Shown: in pieces, positions 25,768 through 34,732 of the stretch | Layout: each line of letters starts with the position of its first letter | How positions within the stretch are numbered: the first letter of the stretch is position 1 | From: Streptomyces malachitofuscus | GTDB lineage: Bacteria; Actinomycetota; Actinomycetes; Streptomycetales; Streptomycetaceae | Direction: 5' to 3' | Assembly: GCF_014650055.1 (NCBI RefSeq) | Contig: NZ_BMUF01000011.1 | Span: forward strand, 276,527 to 340,526 | DNA: 64,000 bases | The notes under the pieces: model-generated | What the model was told of the DNA's origin: nothing | Databases searched by the model: none | What the model saw: only the letters and a program-made list of their open reading frames with translations | Position numbers and translations under genes: made by a program

Positions 25768-26886
25768 ATGAGCAGTACCGAACCCCGCCGGACCGCGCTC
25801 GATGCCCTGCATCGGTCGCTCGGCGCGACGATGACCGACTTCGCCGGCTGGGACATGCCCCTGCGCTACGGCTCCGAGCGCGACGAGCACAACGCCGTGC
25901 GCACCCGGGCCGGCCTCTTCGACCTCTCGCACATGGGCGAGATCACCGTCGCCGGCCCGGGGGCCGCCGCCCTCCTCGACCACGCCCTGGTGGGCAACAT
26001 CGGGGGCGTGAGGCCCGGCCGCGCCCGGTACACCATGATCTGCCGCGAGGACGGCGGCATCCTGGACGATCTGATCGTCTACCGGCTCGGCGGAACCGAG
26101 TTCATGGTCGTCGCCAACGCCTCCAACGCCCGGACGGTGCTCGACGCGCTCGTCGAGCGCGCGGCCGGCTTCGACGCCGAGGTCCGCGACGACCGCGACG
26201 CGTACGCGCTCCTCGCCGTGCAGGGCCCCGAGTCCCCGGCGATCCTCGCGTCGCTCACCGACGCCGATCTGGACGGCCTGAAGTACTACGCCGGTCTGCC
26301 CGGCACGGTCGCCGGTGTCCCCGCGCTCATCGCCCGCACCGGCTACACCGGCGAGGACGGCTTCGAGCTGTTCGTGAAGCCGGAGCACGCGGTCGAGCTG
26401 TGGCAGGAGCTGACCAAGGCCGGCGAGGGAGCGGGTCTGGTCCCGTGCGGGCTGTCCTGCCGGGACACGCTGCGCCTGGAGGCGGGCATGCCGCTGTACG
26501 GCAACGAGCTGAGCACCGACCTCACGCCCTTCGACGCCGGTCTCGGCCGGGTGGTGAAGTTCGAGAAGGAGGGCGACTTCGTGGGCCGCGCCGCCCTGGC
26601 CGAGGCCGCCGAGCGCGCCGCCGCGCAGCCGCCCCGCGTGCTGGTCGGCCTGGTCGCCGAGGGCCGCCGGGTGCCGCGCTCCGGGTACGCGGTCGTGGCC
26701 GGCGGTGAGGTGATCGGCCGGGTCACCTCCGGTGCCCCCTCCCCCACGCTGGGCAAGCCGATCGCGATGGCGTACGTCGACGCGGCGCACGCGGCGCCGG
26801 GCACCGAGGGTGTCGGCGTGGACATCCGCGGCAGCCACGAGCCGTACGAGGTCGTGGCGCTGCCGTTCTACAAGCGGCAGAAGTGA
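25768..26886 (+). CDS. gcvT: Glycine cleavage system T protein (aminomethyltransferase)
   Basis: GcvT takes the aminomethyl group from lipoyl-GcvH, releases ammonia and passes a one-carbon unit to THF as methylene-THF. The 372-residue protein shows LHRSLGATMTDFAGWDMPLRYGS at the start, the folate-site GLFDLSHMGEI, RTGYTGEDGFEL (near 190-202) and LRLEAGMPLYGNEL. The length is normal. ATG 25768 is preceded by GGGAG at nine bases; the frame extends upstream only into the repeat. It is the first gene after the glycine riboswitch, and gcvH follows after 126 bases. Confidence 0.97.
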   Translation: MSSTEPRRTALDALHRSLGATMTDFAGWDMPLRYGSERDEHNAVRTRAGLFDLSHMGEITVAGPGAAALLDHALVGNIGGVRPGRARYTMICREDGGILDDLIVYRLGGTEFMVVANASNARTVLDALVERAAGFDAEVRDDRDAYALLAVQGPESPAILASLTDADLDGLKYYAGLPGTVAGVPALIARTGYTGEDGFELFVKPEHAVELWQELTKAGEGAGLVPCGLSCRDTLRLEAGMPLYGNELSTDLTPFDAGLGRVVKFEKEGDFVGRAALAEAAERAAAQPPRVLVGLVAEGRRVPRSGYAVVAGGEVIGRVTSGAPSPTLGKPIAMAYVDAAHAAPGTEGVGVDIRGSHEPYEVVALPFYKRQK

Positions 26887-27012
26887 CACCGTCGTAGGCA
26901 GCCCCCGGGCGGGGCCCCGCGCGCCCGAGCCGGCGCCGGCGTACCCGCTCAGCAGCGCTTTTCGCTGTCCCATCGTCATCAGCAGTCCCCCGCGTACAGG
27001 AGAATTCAGGCC

Positions 27013-27390
27013 ATGAGCAACCCCCAGCAGCTGCGTTACAGCAAGGAGCACGAGTGGCTGACGGCCGCCGAGGACGGCGTGTCGACGGTCGGCATCACGG
27101 AGCACGCGGCCAACGCGCTCGGCGACGTGGTGTTCGTCCAGCTCCCCGAGGTCGGTGACACCGTGACCGCGGGCGAGACCTGCGGCGAGCTGGAGTCGAC
27201 CAAGTCGGTCAGCGACCTCTACTCCCCGGTCAGCGGCGAGATCACCGAGGTCAACGAGGACGTCGTGAACGACCCGTCGCTGGTGAACTCCGCCCCCTTC
27301 GAGGGTGGCTGGCTGTTCAAGGTGCGCGTCGCCGACGAGCCGGCCGACCTGCTGACCGCCGCCGAGTACGACGCCCACATCGCGGGCTGA
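27013..27390 (+). CDS. gcvH: Glycine cleavage system H protein
   Basis: The 125-residue lipoyl carrier shuttles the aminomethyl arm between GcvP, GcvT and Lpd. The lipoylation lysine is K64 in ELESTKSVSDLYSP, flanked by the hammerhead strands GDTVTAGETCGE and GEITEVNEDV. Start ATG 27013 is preceded by AGGAG. It sits between gcvT and glyA (14 bases to glyA). gcvP is not in this window and must be elsewhere. Confidence 0.97.
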   Translation: MSNPQQLRYSKEHEWLTAAEDGVSTVGITEHAANALGDVVFVQLPEVGDTVTAGETCGELESTKSVSDLYSPVSGEITEVNEDVVNDPSLVNSAPFEGGWLFKVRVADEPADLLTAAEYDAHIAG

Positions 27391-27404
27391 GGAGCCGTAG
27401 CCGC

Positions 27405-28664
<1,260 letters not shown>

Positions 28665-28787
28665 TTTCGTACGCTTTTCTTCGTACGGACATCCGGGGCA
28701 TCGCGCACACTGGGTCGGTGAGCGCGGTGCCCCGCACCATGAACCACAGGCGGACAGCGTCGTCCGCCGAACCCTTAGGAGTCCCCC

Positions 28788-30155
28788 GTGGCCATCTCGG
28801 TCTTCGATCTCTTCTCGATCGGCATCGGCCCGTCCAGCTCGCACACGGTCGGCCCGATGCGGGCGGCCCGGATGTTCGCCCGGCGGCTGCGCAACGAGGA
28901 CCTGCTGGACTCGGTCGCCTCGGTGCGGGCGGAGCTGTACGGCTCGCTGGGCGCCACCGGGCACGGCCACGGCACGCCCAAGGCGGTGCTGCTCGGCCTG
29001 GAGGGCGACTCGCCGCGCACGGTGGACGTGGAGTCGGCCGACGAGCGGGTGGAGAAGATCAAGGACGGCGGCCGGATCCGGCTGCTCGGCGAGCACGAGA
29101 TCGCGTTCTCCTTCGACGACGACATGGTGCTGCACCGCCGCAAGGCGCTCCCCTACCACGCCAACGGGATGACGCTGTGGGCGTACGACGCCTCCGGCGC
29201 GGAGGTCCTGAGCCGGACGTACTACTCGGTGGGCGGCGGATTCGTCGTCGACGAGGAGGCGGTGGGGGCGGACCGCATCAAGCTCGACGACACCGTTCTG
29301 AAGTACCCCTTCCGCACGGGGGACGAGCTGCTGCGCCTCACCGAGGAGACGGGTCTGTCGATCTCCGCCCTGATGCTGGAGAACGAGCGCGCCTGGCGGT
29401 CGGAGGAGGAGATCCGCGAGGGGCTGCTGGAGATCTGGCGCGTGATGCGGGCCTGCGTCGACCGCGGCATGTCCCGTGAGGGCATCCTGCCGGGCGGTCT
29501 CAAGGTCCGCCGCCGTGCCGCGAACACCGCCCGCAAGCTGCGCTCGGAGGGCGATCCGCAGGCGCTGGCCATGGAGTGGATCACCCTCTACGCGATGGCC
29601 GTGAACGAGGAGAACGCGGCCGGCGGCCGGGTCGTCACGGCGCCCACCAACGGCGCGGCGGGCATCATCCCGGCCGTCCTGCACTACTACATGAACTTCG
29701 TGCCCGGTGCCGACGAGGAGGGCGTGGTCCGCTTCCTGCTCGCCGCGGGCGCCATCGGCATGCTCTTCAAGGAGAACGCCTCCATCTCCGGCGCGGAGGT
29801 CGGCTGCCAGGGCGAGGTGGGCTCGGCCTGCTCGATGGCGGCGGGCGCCCTGGCGGAGGTGCTGGGCGGCTCGCCGGAGCAGGTGGAGAACGCCGCCGAG
29901 ATCGGCATGGAGCACAACCTCGGTCTGACCTGCGACCCGGTCGGCGGGCTGGTCCAGATCCCGTGCATCGAGCGCAACGGCATGGCCGCGGTGAAGGCGG
30001 TCACCGCCGCGCGGATGGCGATGCGCGGCGACGGCTCCCACAAGGTCTCCCTGGACAAGGTCATCAAGACGATGAAGGAGACCGGCGCGGACATGTCCGT
30101 CAAGTACAAGGAAACGGCCCGGGGCGGCCTGGCGGTGAACATCATCGAGTGCTGA
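28788..30155 (+). CDS. sdaA: L-serine ammonia-lyase, single-chain iron-sulfur type
   Basis: The enzyme converts serine to pyruvate and ammonia using a catalytic [4Fe-4S] cluster. The 455-residue protein joins the beta-type domain (N-terminal FSIGIGPSSSHTVGPMRAA) and the alpha-type domain. The alpha-domain cysteines lie in GCQGEVGSACSMAAG, GLTCDPVGG and QIPCIERNG, fitting the cluster ligands. GTG 28788 has TAGGAG. A gap of 123 bases after glyA contains two direct TTCGTACG copies; it may share the gcv transcript or have its own promoter. Coupling to glyA drains serine made from excess glycine. Confidence 0.96.
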   Translation: MAISVFDLFSIGIGPSSSHTVGPMRAARMFARRLRNEDLLDSVASVRAELYGSLGATGHGHGTPKAVLLGLEGDSPRTVDVESADERVEKIKDGGRIRLLGEHEIAFSFDDDMVLHRRKALPYHANGMTLWAYDASGAEVLSRTYYSVGGGFVVDEEAVGADRIKLDDTVLKYPFRTGDELLRLTEETGLSISALMLENERAWRSEEEIREGLLEIWRVMRACVDRGMSREGILPGGLKVRRRAANTARKLRSEGDPQALAMEWITLYAMAVNEENAAGGRVVTAPTNGAAGIIPAVLHYYMNFVPGADEEGVVRFLLAAGAIGMLFKENASISGAEVGCQGEVGSACSMAAGALAEVLGGSPEQVENAAEIGMEHNLGLTCDPVGGLVQIPCIERNGMAAVKAVTAARMAMRGDGSHKVSLDKVIKTMKETGADMSVKYKETARGGLAVNIIEC

Positions 30156-30234
30156 ACGGCATTCCGCGTCAACATGGTTGAAGCGGGGAATAAGACAACT
30201 CCCGTCCCCCCACGGCAATACACGGGAGACCCGC

Positions 30235-30792
30235 ATGCTGCGTGGCATCGACGTGAGTTCGTACCAGTCCTCCTCGTACGACACGGACGGCCTTTCCTTC
30301 GTCTTCATCAAGGCGACGGAGGGCCGTTCGTATGTGAACCCCAAGCTCAGCGCCCAGACCAGGACCGGCAGGGAGGCCGGTCTGGTGGTCGGGTTCTATC
30401 ACTTTCTCTGGCCGGGAAATCTCACCGCCCAGGCCGAGTACTTCGTGAGCAAGGCTCCGGAGAAGGGGGGTGACATCCTCGCGGTCGACTGGGAGACGAC
30501 GGGCGAGGGCTCGCACGCGAGCAACGCGGAGAAGGACCGCTTCATCCGCAAGGTGAAGGAGCTGCGTCCGAACAACAGAGTCATTCTGTATTGCAACAGG
30601 AATTTCTGGCTCAACGTCGATACGACGTCCTACGCCGGCGACGGCCTCTGGATCGCCGACTACGTCACCGCCGGGAAGCCACGCATCAAGGCGAAGTGGC
30701 GCTTCCACCAGTACACCGACGACCCGCTGGACAAGAACGTCGCGGACTTCTCCAGCAGGTCGGCGCTGAAACAGTGGGCCGAGGACGCCTAG
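30235..30792 (+). CDS. Glycoside hydrolase family 25 (lysozyme-like muramidase)
   Basis: 185 residues covering one GH25 barrel. The family starts with GIDVSSYQ (D6), and the catalytic pair is D85/E87 in AVDWETTG. RVILYCNRNFW and the terminal YTDDPLDKNVADF complete the pattern. GH25 enzymes cleave MurNAc-GlcNAc bonds. There is no signal peptide or wall-binding repeat, so it would act only if exported by another route or released by lysis. ATG 30235 is preceded by GGGAG; the open frame begins further upstream at 30178 without a ribosome site. Confidence 0.9.
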   Translation: MLRGIDVSSYQSSSYDTDGLSFVFIKATEGRSYVNPKLSAQTRTGREAGLVVGFYHFLWPGNLTAQAEYFVSKAPEKGGDILAVDWETTGEGSHASNAEKDRFIRKVKELRPNNRVILYCNRNFWLNVDTTSYAGDGLWIADYVTAGKPRIKAKWRFHQYTDDPLDKNVADFSSRSALKQWAEDA

Positions 30793-30842
30793 ACCCGGGC
30801 GGGGGCGCCCCGGTCACGGCCCCCGGCCGGACTGTTGTGGAC

Positions 30843-31055
30843 CTACTTGTTCAGGTGCGCCCAGAACTCGTCGAACGACAGGACCTTGTCGCCGTCCAGG
30901 TCGCGGGACTTGATCAGGGCCTCCGCGACCGCCTCGGTGACGTTCCAGTCCCCGCCCTGCGCCAGCGCGGTCTTGAACTCGGCAGCGGTGATGAACCCGT
31001 CCCCGTCCGTATCGATCCGCTCGAACTGCTTGCGCGCTTCCTCGATGTCCGCCAC
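30843..31055 (-). CDS. Two-EF-hand calcium-binding mini-protein (CabB type)
   Basis: 70 residues, nearly all made of two EF-hands. Loop 1 is DTDGDGFITAAE (15-26) and loop 2 DLDGDKVLSFDE (52-63); both have acidic residues at positions 1, 3, 5 and 12. The size and sequence fit the small Streptomyces calcium-binding proteins of the CabB/CabC group, which buffer or signal calcium during aerial growth (family knowledge). GTG 31055 has GAGGGGCGGA upstream. It is convergent with the GH25 gene, only 50 bases away. Confidence 0.9.
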   Translation of the reverse strand: MADIEEARKQFERIDTDGDGFITAAEFKTALAQGGDWNVTEAVAEALIKSRDLDGDKVLSFDEFWAHLNK

Positions 31056-31104
31056 CGATCCGCCCCTCATCTCGTGCTTTGCCGTCTTGCTGACGCAGGT
31101 CAGA

Positions 31105-32019
31105 TTATCGGGCCGCCTGAGACCCCAGTGCGGCGACCACCCACCCGAACTCCTCCTCGTAGGAGGACGGGGGTTCCACACCGTTCACGATCGCGGACAG
31201 CTCGCGGTAGCGGACGAGGCGTACGTCGGTCGCCGACGCGAGGCGTTCCCGTACGGCGGCCGGGTCGGCGTCGCCGATCAGCTCGCGCAGCACGGCGGCG
31301 GCGCGCGGGGAGCCGGGGGCGACGCCGTCCTTCAGGGCATCCCCCGCGAGCCGGATCAGACGGCTCATGAACCTCAGGGAACTGCCGGCGGGGACGCCCG
31401 GCCCCCGGCCCGCCGCGTTGAATTCGATCATCCTGCGCATCGTGGCCCGGAACTCCGGGTCCTGGATGAGCTCGGCCAGCTCCACCCAGGCGTCCACCTG
31501 GGCGGGGGTGGGGTCGTCGGGCAGGTCGGCCGCGGCGAAGCGCAGGCGTTGGCGGATGTCGGGGTCCGCCGTGCCGATGCCCTCGAAGACCTCCGCCATG
31601 AAGTCGTCCAGGATGCGCCGGCGCTCGGCGGCGGACAGTCGGGCCAGTTTGTTCATGAGTGTCGTCTCCTCGGCGGTCGAGCCTCGTCGTGCCACGGTCG
31701 ACAGCACCGCGCGGGTCACCTTCAGGGCCCGGATCTGCGCGTCCAGCGCGGCCACGTGCGCCGCGGCGACCTCTGCGACCGTCGTCTCGCCGGTCAGCAC
31801 CCGGCGTACGTCGGCGAGACCGAGGCCCAGCTCGCGCAGGGTGCGGACCAGTTCCAGACGGGCGACGGAGCCGGCGTCGTAGAGCCGGTAGCCGCCCGTG
31901 GAGCGGGCCACCGGCGGCAGGGCGCCCTCGTCGGACCAGTAGCGGACGGTGCGCACGGACAGGCCGGTGGCACGGGCGAGCTCGCCGATGGTGAGAAGTC
32001 CGGTGCCGTCTTCGATCAT
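31105..32019 (-). CDS. MerR-family transcriptional regulator
   Basis: 304 residues. The N-terminal winged helix is LLTIGELARATGLSVRTVRYWSDEGALPP (about 8-36), followed by the second helix pair GGYRLYDAGSVARLELVRTLRELGLGLADVRRVL. A coiled-coil dimer helix spans about 85-115. The remaining 180 residues form a large helical domain rich in Asp-Pro turns, which is not a known ligand domain to me; it has no metal-binding cysteine. It is divergent from the GNAT gene with 49 bases between starts. An inverted repeat GAGTCT/AGACTC spans this gap, so joint control is likely. Confidence 0.88.
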   Translation of the reverse strand: MIEDGTGLLTIGELARATGLSVRTVRYWSDEGALPPVARSTGGYRLYDAGSVARLELVRTLRELGLGLADVRRVLTGETTVAEVAAAHVAALDAQIRALKVTRAVLSTVARRGSTAEETTLMNKLARLSAAERRRILDDFMAEVFEGIGTADPDIRQRLRFAAADLPDDPTPAQVDAWVELAELIQDPEFRATMRRMIEFNAAGRGPGVPAGSSLRFMSRLIRLAGDALKDGVAPGSPRAAAVLRELIGDADPAAVRERLASATDVRLVRYRELSAIVNGVEPPSSYEEEFGWVVAALGSQAAR

Positions 32020-32025
32020 GTCTGC

Positions 32026-32055
32026 GAGTCTGGGCCTTCCAGTGGGTGGAGACTC
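32026..32055. promoter_or_regulatory. Inverted repeat GAGTCT-N18-AGACTC in the MerR/GNAT divergent gap
   Basis: Exact six-base arms at 32026-32031 and 32050-32055 inside the 49-base gap between the two starts. MerR proteins bind between stretched -35 and -10 elements, so this is a candidate operator for the adjacent regulator. Confidence 0.4.
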
Positions 32056-32068
32056 AAGGAGGGGTTCG

Positions 32069-32713
32069 GTGGCGGACACTCTGCGGGACATTCTCGACGC
32101 GGCGGCGCGCGGTGTCTTCCCGGCGGCGGACGGGGGTACGACGGTGGTGCCCCAGCCGTCCGGGCGGGACGCGGGGGTGCTGGCGTTCACCGCGCACTCC
32201 GTCGTCTTCACCGACGAGGACCCGGCGTGGGTGCGGCGGGCGATGGCCGCTGCCGACTGCGACGCGCTGGCCGCCACCATGAACGCACGGTTCCTGGCCG
32301 CGTTTCTGGAGCGCACGGGGCGGCGGACGGACACGATCGACGTCATGACGGTGGCGTCGGGGCCGGCGGATGCCGAGCCGCTCGCTCTTGAGGAGATCAC
32401 CGACGCCGGGCACCCGCGGGTGGTGAGTTCCCGGCGGCGGCGGGACGACGTGCGGGTATGGGCGGCGGAGGGGGGTGCGGGTGTGCTGGTACTGGGGCGC
32501 GGTGTCGCGGGGCGGCTGGAGGTCGCGGTGGAGGTGGCGGAGGGGGCGCGGCATCGGGGGCTGGGGCGGCGGCTGGCGTCGGCGGCGCGGGGGCTGGCGG
32601 GGGGTGAGGCGGTGTGGGCGCAGATTTCTCCGGGGAACGCTCGGAGTCTGCGGGCGTTTCAGGCGGCGGGGTATCGGGTGGTGGGGTCGGAGGCGTTGCT
32701 TCTGCCGGGGTGA
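32069..32713 (+). CDS. GNAT-family N-acetyltransferase
   Basis: 214 residues. The C-terminal GNAT domain (about 120-212) has the acetyl-CoA pyrophosphate loop EGARHRGLGRRLASAARGL and the later VWAQISPGNARSLRAFQAAGYRVVGSE, which is the standard alpha4-beta7 segment. The N-terminal 100 residues are unusual (TLRDILDAAARGVFPAADGG, FTAHSVVFTDEDPAWVRRAM) and probably bind the unknown acceptor. GTG 32069 follows AAGGAGGGG. It is divergently paired with the MerR regulator. The C-terminal part is very G-rich at DNA level, merging into a repeat-dense gap. Confidence 0.83.
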   Translation: MADTLRDILDAAARGVFPAADGGTTVVPQPSGRDAGVLAFTAHSVVFTDEDPAWVRRAMAAADCDALAATMNARFLAAFLERTGRRTDTIDVMTVASGPADAEPLALEEITDAGHPRVVSSRRRRDDVRVWAAEGGAGVLVLGRGVAGRLEVAVEVAEGARHRGLGRRLASAARGLAGGEAVWAQISPGNARSLRAFQAAGYRVVGSEALLLPG

Positions 32714-32824
32714 GGTGGGGGCGGTTCTCTGCGGGGGCGGGGCGCGTGGTCACCCGGGCCCCCTTTGCAAGCGCTGCTTGCGTGGCTCACCGGGGGCCTT
32801 TCAGGCGCTGCTCGCTTCTGAGGT

Positions 32825-32944
32825 GCCGCTGCGCCCACCCTCCCCCACTCTCGGCTCCGCTCGAGCGGGGGGACCCCCATCGCCCTGGGGGTACCTCCCA
32901 GGCCTTTAAGGCACTGGGGGAGGCACGACTGCCCGCAGCTGCGG
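32825..32944 (+). repeat. Dispersed repeat copy 3 (41-bp module plus right-hand hairpin module)
   Basis: The block starts GCCGCTGCGCCCACCC, holds the 41-bp module at 32841-32881, and continues with TGGGGGTACCTCCCAGGCC, GGCACTGGGGGAGGCACGAC and TGCCCGCAG. It is almost identical over about 120 bases to 44654-44774, which lies inside an ABC exporter gene. CCTCCCAG and CTGGGGGAGG can pair around the middle. Confidence 0.8.
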
Positions 32945-33085
32945 CGGCTCGGCTGAACGCGGCTGCGGCGGTGCGGCTGGGGCAGTGCGGTTGACCGTCG
33001 CTGCGGCGGCTCGGCCGAACGCGGCTGCGGCGGCTCGGCTGGGGCAGTGCGGCTGACCGTAGCTGCGGCGGTGGGGCTGACTGCG
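32938..33085 (+). repeat. 62-bp tandem repeat (2.3 units)
   Basis: Unit 1 at 32938-32999 and unit 2 at 33000-33061 each run from GCTGCGGCGGCTCGG through a middle GCGGCTGCGGCGG to GGGGCAGTGCGG and TGACCGT. They differ at a few positions. A partial third unit starts at 33062. The array fills the rest of the 383-base gene-free gap between the GNAT gene and the convergent ATPase gene. No coding sense is evident. Confidence 0.75.
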
Positions 33086-33096
33086 GGTCCCGGCGG

Positions 33097-33759
33097 TCAG
33101 CGGTCTGTGGTGCGGATTTCGAACCAGGTGGTTTTGCCTCGGGGGAGGAGGTCGACGCCCCAGCGGTCGGCGAGTTTGTCGACGAGGAAGAGGCCCCGGC
33201 CGCTGATGTCCAGGTCCTGGACCGGCATGAGGCAGGGCAGTCCCCGGGACGGGTCGCGCACCTCGACGCGGATCCAGCCGCGCCGGTGGCGCATACGGAG
33301 GCCGAAGACCCGGGCCCCGGTGTGGCGTACGGCGTTGCCGACGAGTTCGGAGACGAGCAGGACGGCGTCCTCGGTGGTCCTGGCGGTCAGACCCCAGTGG
33401 CGCAGGACGACGATCTGGACGAGCCGGCGTGCGGTGGCGGCGGACTCGGGACGGGACGGCAGCGGAACCTCTGCCTCCGTGGGGTCCCCGAACAACTCCA
33501 GTGCCTTCAGGGCGCGTTCGTCCTCGACCGTCGGCGACCAGCGCGACGCGGCCACGTGTCCGTCTCCCCGCGGCTGTTCCCTGCCATCCAGCCCCGCCAT
33601 GCCCCCATCATGGCCGTCCGCGGGGCCCTCCGGGGCCGTTCCGGGGGAATACGCCCCCTGTGCGCTCCCGTCCGGCACCGGGCCCCCGGCATATGCGGAT
33701 GACACTTCGGCGTCGCCGAAAGCCCGTCCTACCTGCGGAAACGGCTCGCTCTCAGGCAA
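33097..33759 (-). CDS. Anti-sigma-type ATP-binding protein (HATPase_c_2, RsbW-like)
   Basis: 220 residues. The first 95 are Gly/Pro/Asp-rich and probably disordered. The GHKL ATPase domain (about 100-218) has the N-box SELVGNAVRHTGA with N142, the G1 box EVRDPSRGLP and the G2 box GRGLFLVDKLADRWGV. Such proteins in Streptomyces phosphorylate or bind anti-sigma antagonists such as BldG, or act as orphan regulators. The start is probably TTG 33759, because GAGGGAG sits eight bases upstream; a later Met (residue 54) would also keep the domain. No sigma factor or antagonist gene is adjacent. Confidence 0.85.
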   Translation of the reverse strand: MPESEPFPQVGRAFGDAEVSSAYAGGPVPDGSAQGAYSPGTAPEGPADGHDGGMAGLDGREQPRGDGHVAASRWSPTVEDERALKALELFGDPTEAEVPLPSRPESAATARRLVQIVVLRHWGLTARTTEDAVLLVSELVGNAVRHTGARVFGLRMRHRRGWIRVEVRDPSRGLPCLMPVQDLDISGRGLFLVDKLADRWGVDLLPRGKTTWFEIRTTDR

Positions 33760-33884
33760 TCGACGGGCTCCCTCGACACGAACGGCTTAAGGGTGCACCA
33801 AGGCTCCCACAATCCGCCCCATCGAGGGACCCGGATCAGACATCGCGTCAATTGCAAGATGCCGGAGAGGATTTCAGGGGGCCG

Positions 33885-34652
33885 TCAGAGGAACTTCGCC
33901 TTGCCGGGACCCTCCTCGACGAAGCTGCGCATCCCGCGCTCGCGGTCCTCCGTGGCGAACAGGCCCGCGAACCAATTGCGTTCCACGGCGAGGCCGGTGT
34001 CGATGTCCGTCTCAAGACCGGTGTCGACCGACTCCTTGGCCGCGCGCAGCGCGATCGCCGGGCCCTGGGCCAGCTTCGCCGCCCAGGCGTGCGCCTGCGT
34101 GTAGACCTCGTCGGCGGGGACCACGCGGTCCACCAGGCCGAGCGTCAGCGCCTCGTCGGCCCGGACCTGGCGGCCCGTGAAGATGAGGTCCTTGGCCTTG
34201 GAGGGTCCGATCAGCCGGGCCAGCCGCTGGGTGCCGCCCGCCCCGGGGATCAGACCGAGCAGGATCTCGGGCTGGCCGAGCTTGGCGTTCTCCCCGGCGA
34301 TGCGGTAGTCGGCGCAGAGCGCGAGTTCGCAGCCCCCGCCGAGCGCGTAGCCGGTGACGGCGGCCACGACGGGCTTGGGGATGCGGGCCACGGCGGTGAA
34401 GGAGTCCTGCAGGGCCCGGGACCGCGCGACCATCGCCGCGTGGTCCATGGCCTGCATCTCCTTGATGTCCGCGCCCGCCGCGAACACCTTCTCGCCGCCG
34501 TAGATGACCACGGCGCGCACGTCCTCGCGGCGCGTGGCCTCCTCGGCGAGTTCCTTCAGACGGTCCTGCGTGGCGACGTCCAGCGCGTTCATGGGCGGCC
34601 GGTCCAGCCGCAGCGTGCCGACGCCTTCGGCGACTTCGAGATGTACGGTCAT
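33885..34652 (-). CDS. Enoyl-CoA hydratase/isomerase (crotonase family)
   Basis: The 255-residue enzyme hydrates 2-enoyl-CoA in fatty-acid beta-oxidation or a related CoA pathway. The oxyanion loop AAGADIKEM (58-66) and both catalytic glutamates, E109 in GGGCELALCAD and E129 in GQPEILLGLIPGAGG, are present, so hydratase activity is expected. The C-terminal helix ends in ERGMRSFVEEGPGKAKFL. ATG 34652. It is monocistronic between the ATPase gene and the L,D-transpeptidases. Confidence 0.93.
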   Translation of the reverse strand: MTVHLEVAEGVGTLRLDRPPMNALDVATQDRLKELAEEATRREDVRAVVIYGGEKVFAAGADIKEMQAMDHAAMVARSRALQDSFTAVARIPKPVVAAVTGYALGGGCELALCADYRIAGENAKLGQPEILLGLIPGAGGTQRLARLIGPSKAKDLIFTGRQVRADEALTLGLVDRVVPADEVYTQAHAWAAKLAQGPAIALRAAKESVDTGLETDIDTGLAVERNWFAGLFATEDRERGMRSFVEEGPGKAKFL

Positions 34653-34732
34653 GGCAGCAGGTTAACGGCCACTAACGAAGTCGGCGAAGGTGCGGTCGGT
34701 CACGCCCGGCCGGGGTCCGGGCGCCCGTCGGA

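Noticed and set aside
32714..32994. Open frames in the gap after the GNAT gene
   Set aside because: They are made of repeat DNA and low-complexity Trp/Arg/Gly strings with no ribosome site.
32825..33085. CRISPR array
   Set aside because: The repeats are dispersed or directly tandem without unique spacers, and no cas genes are near.
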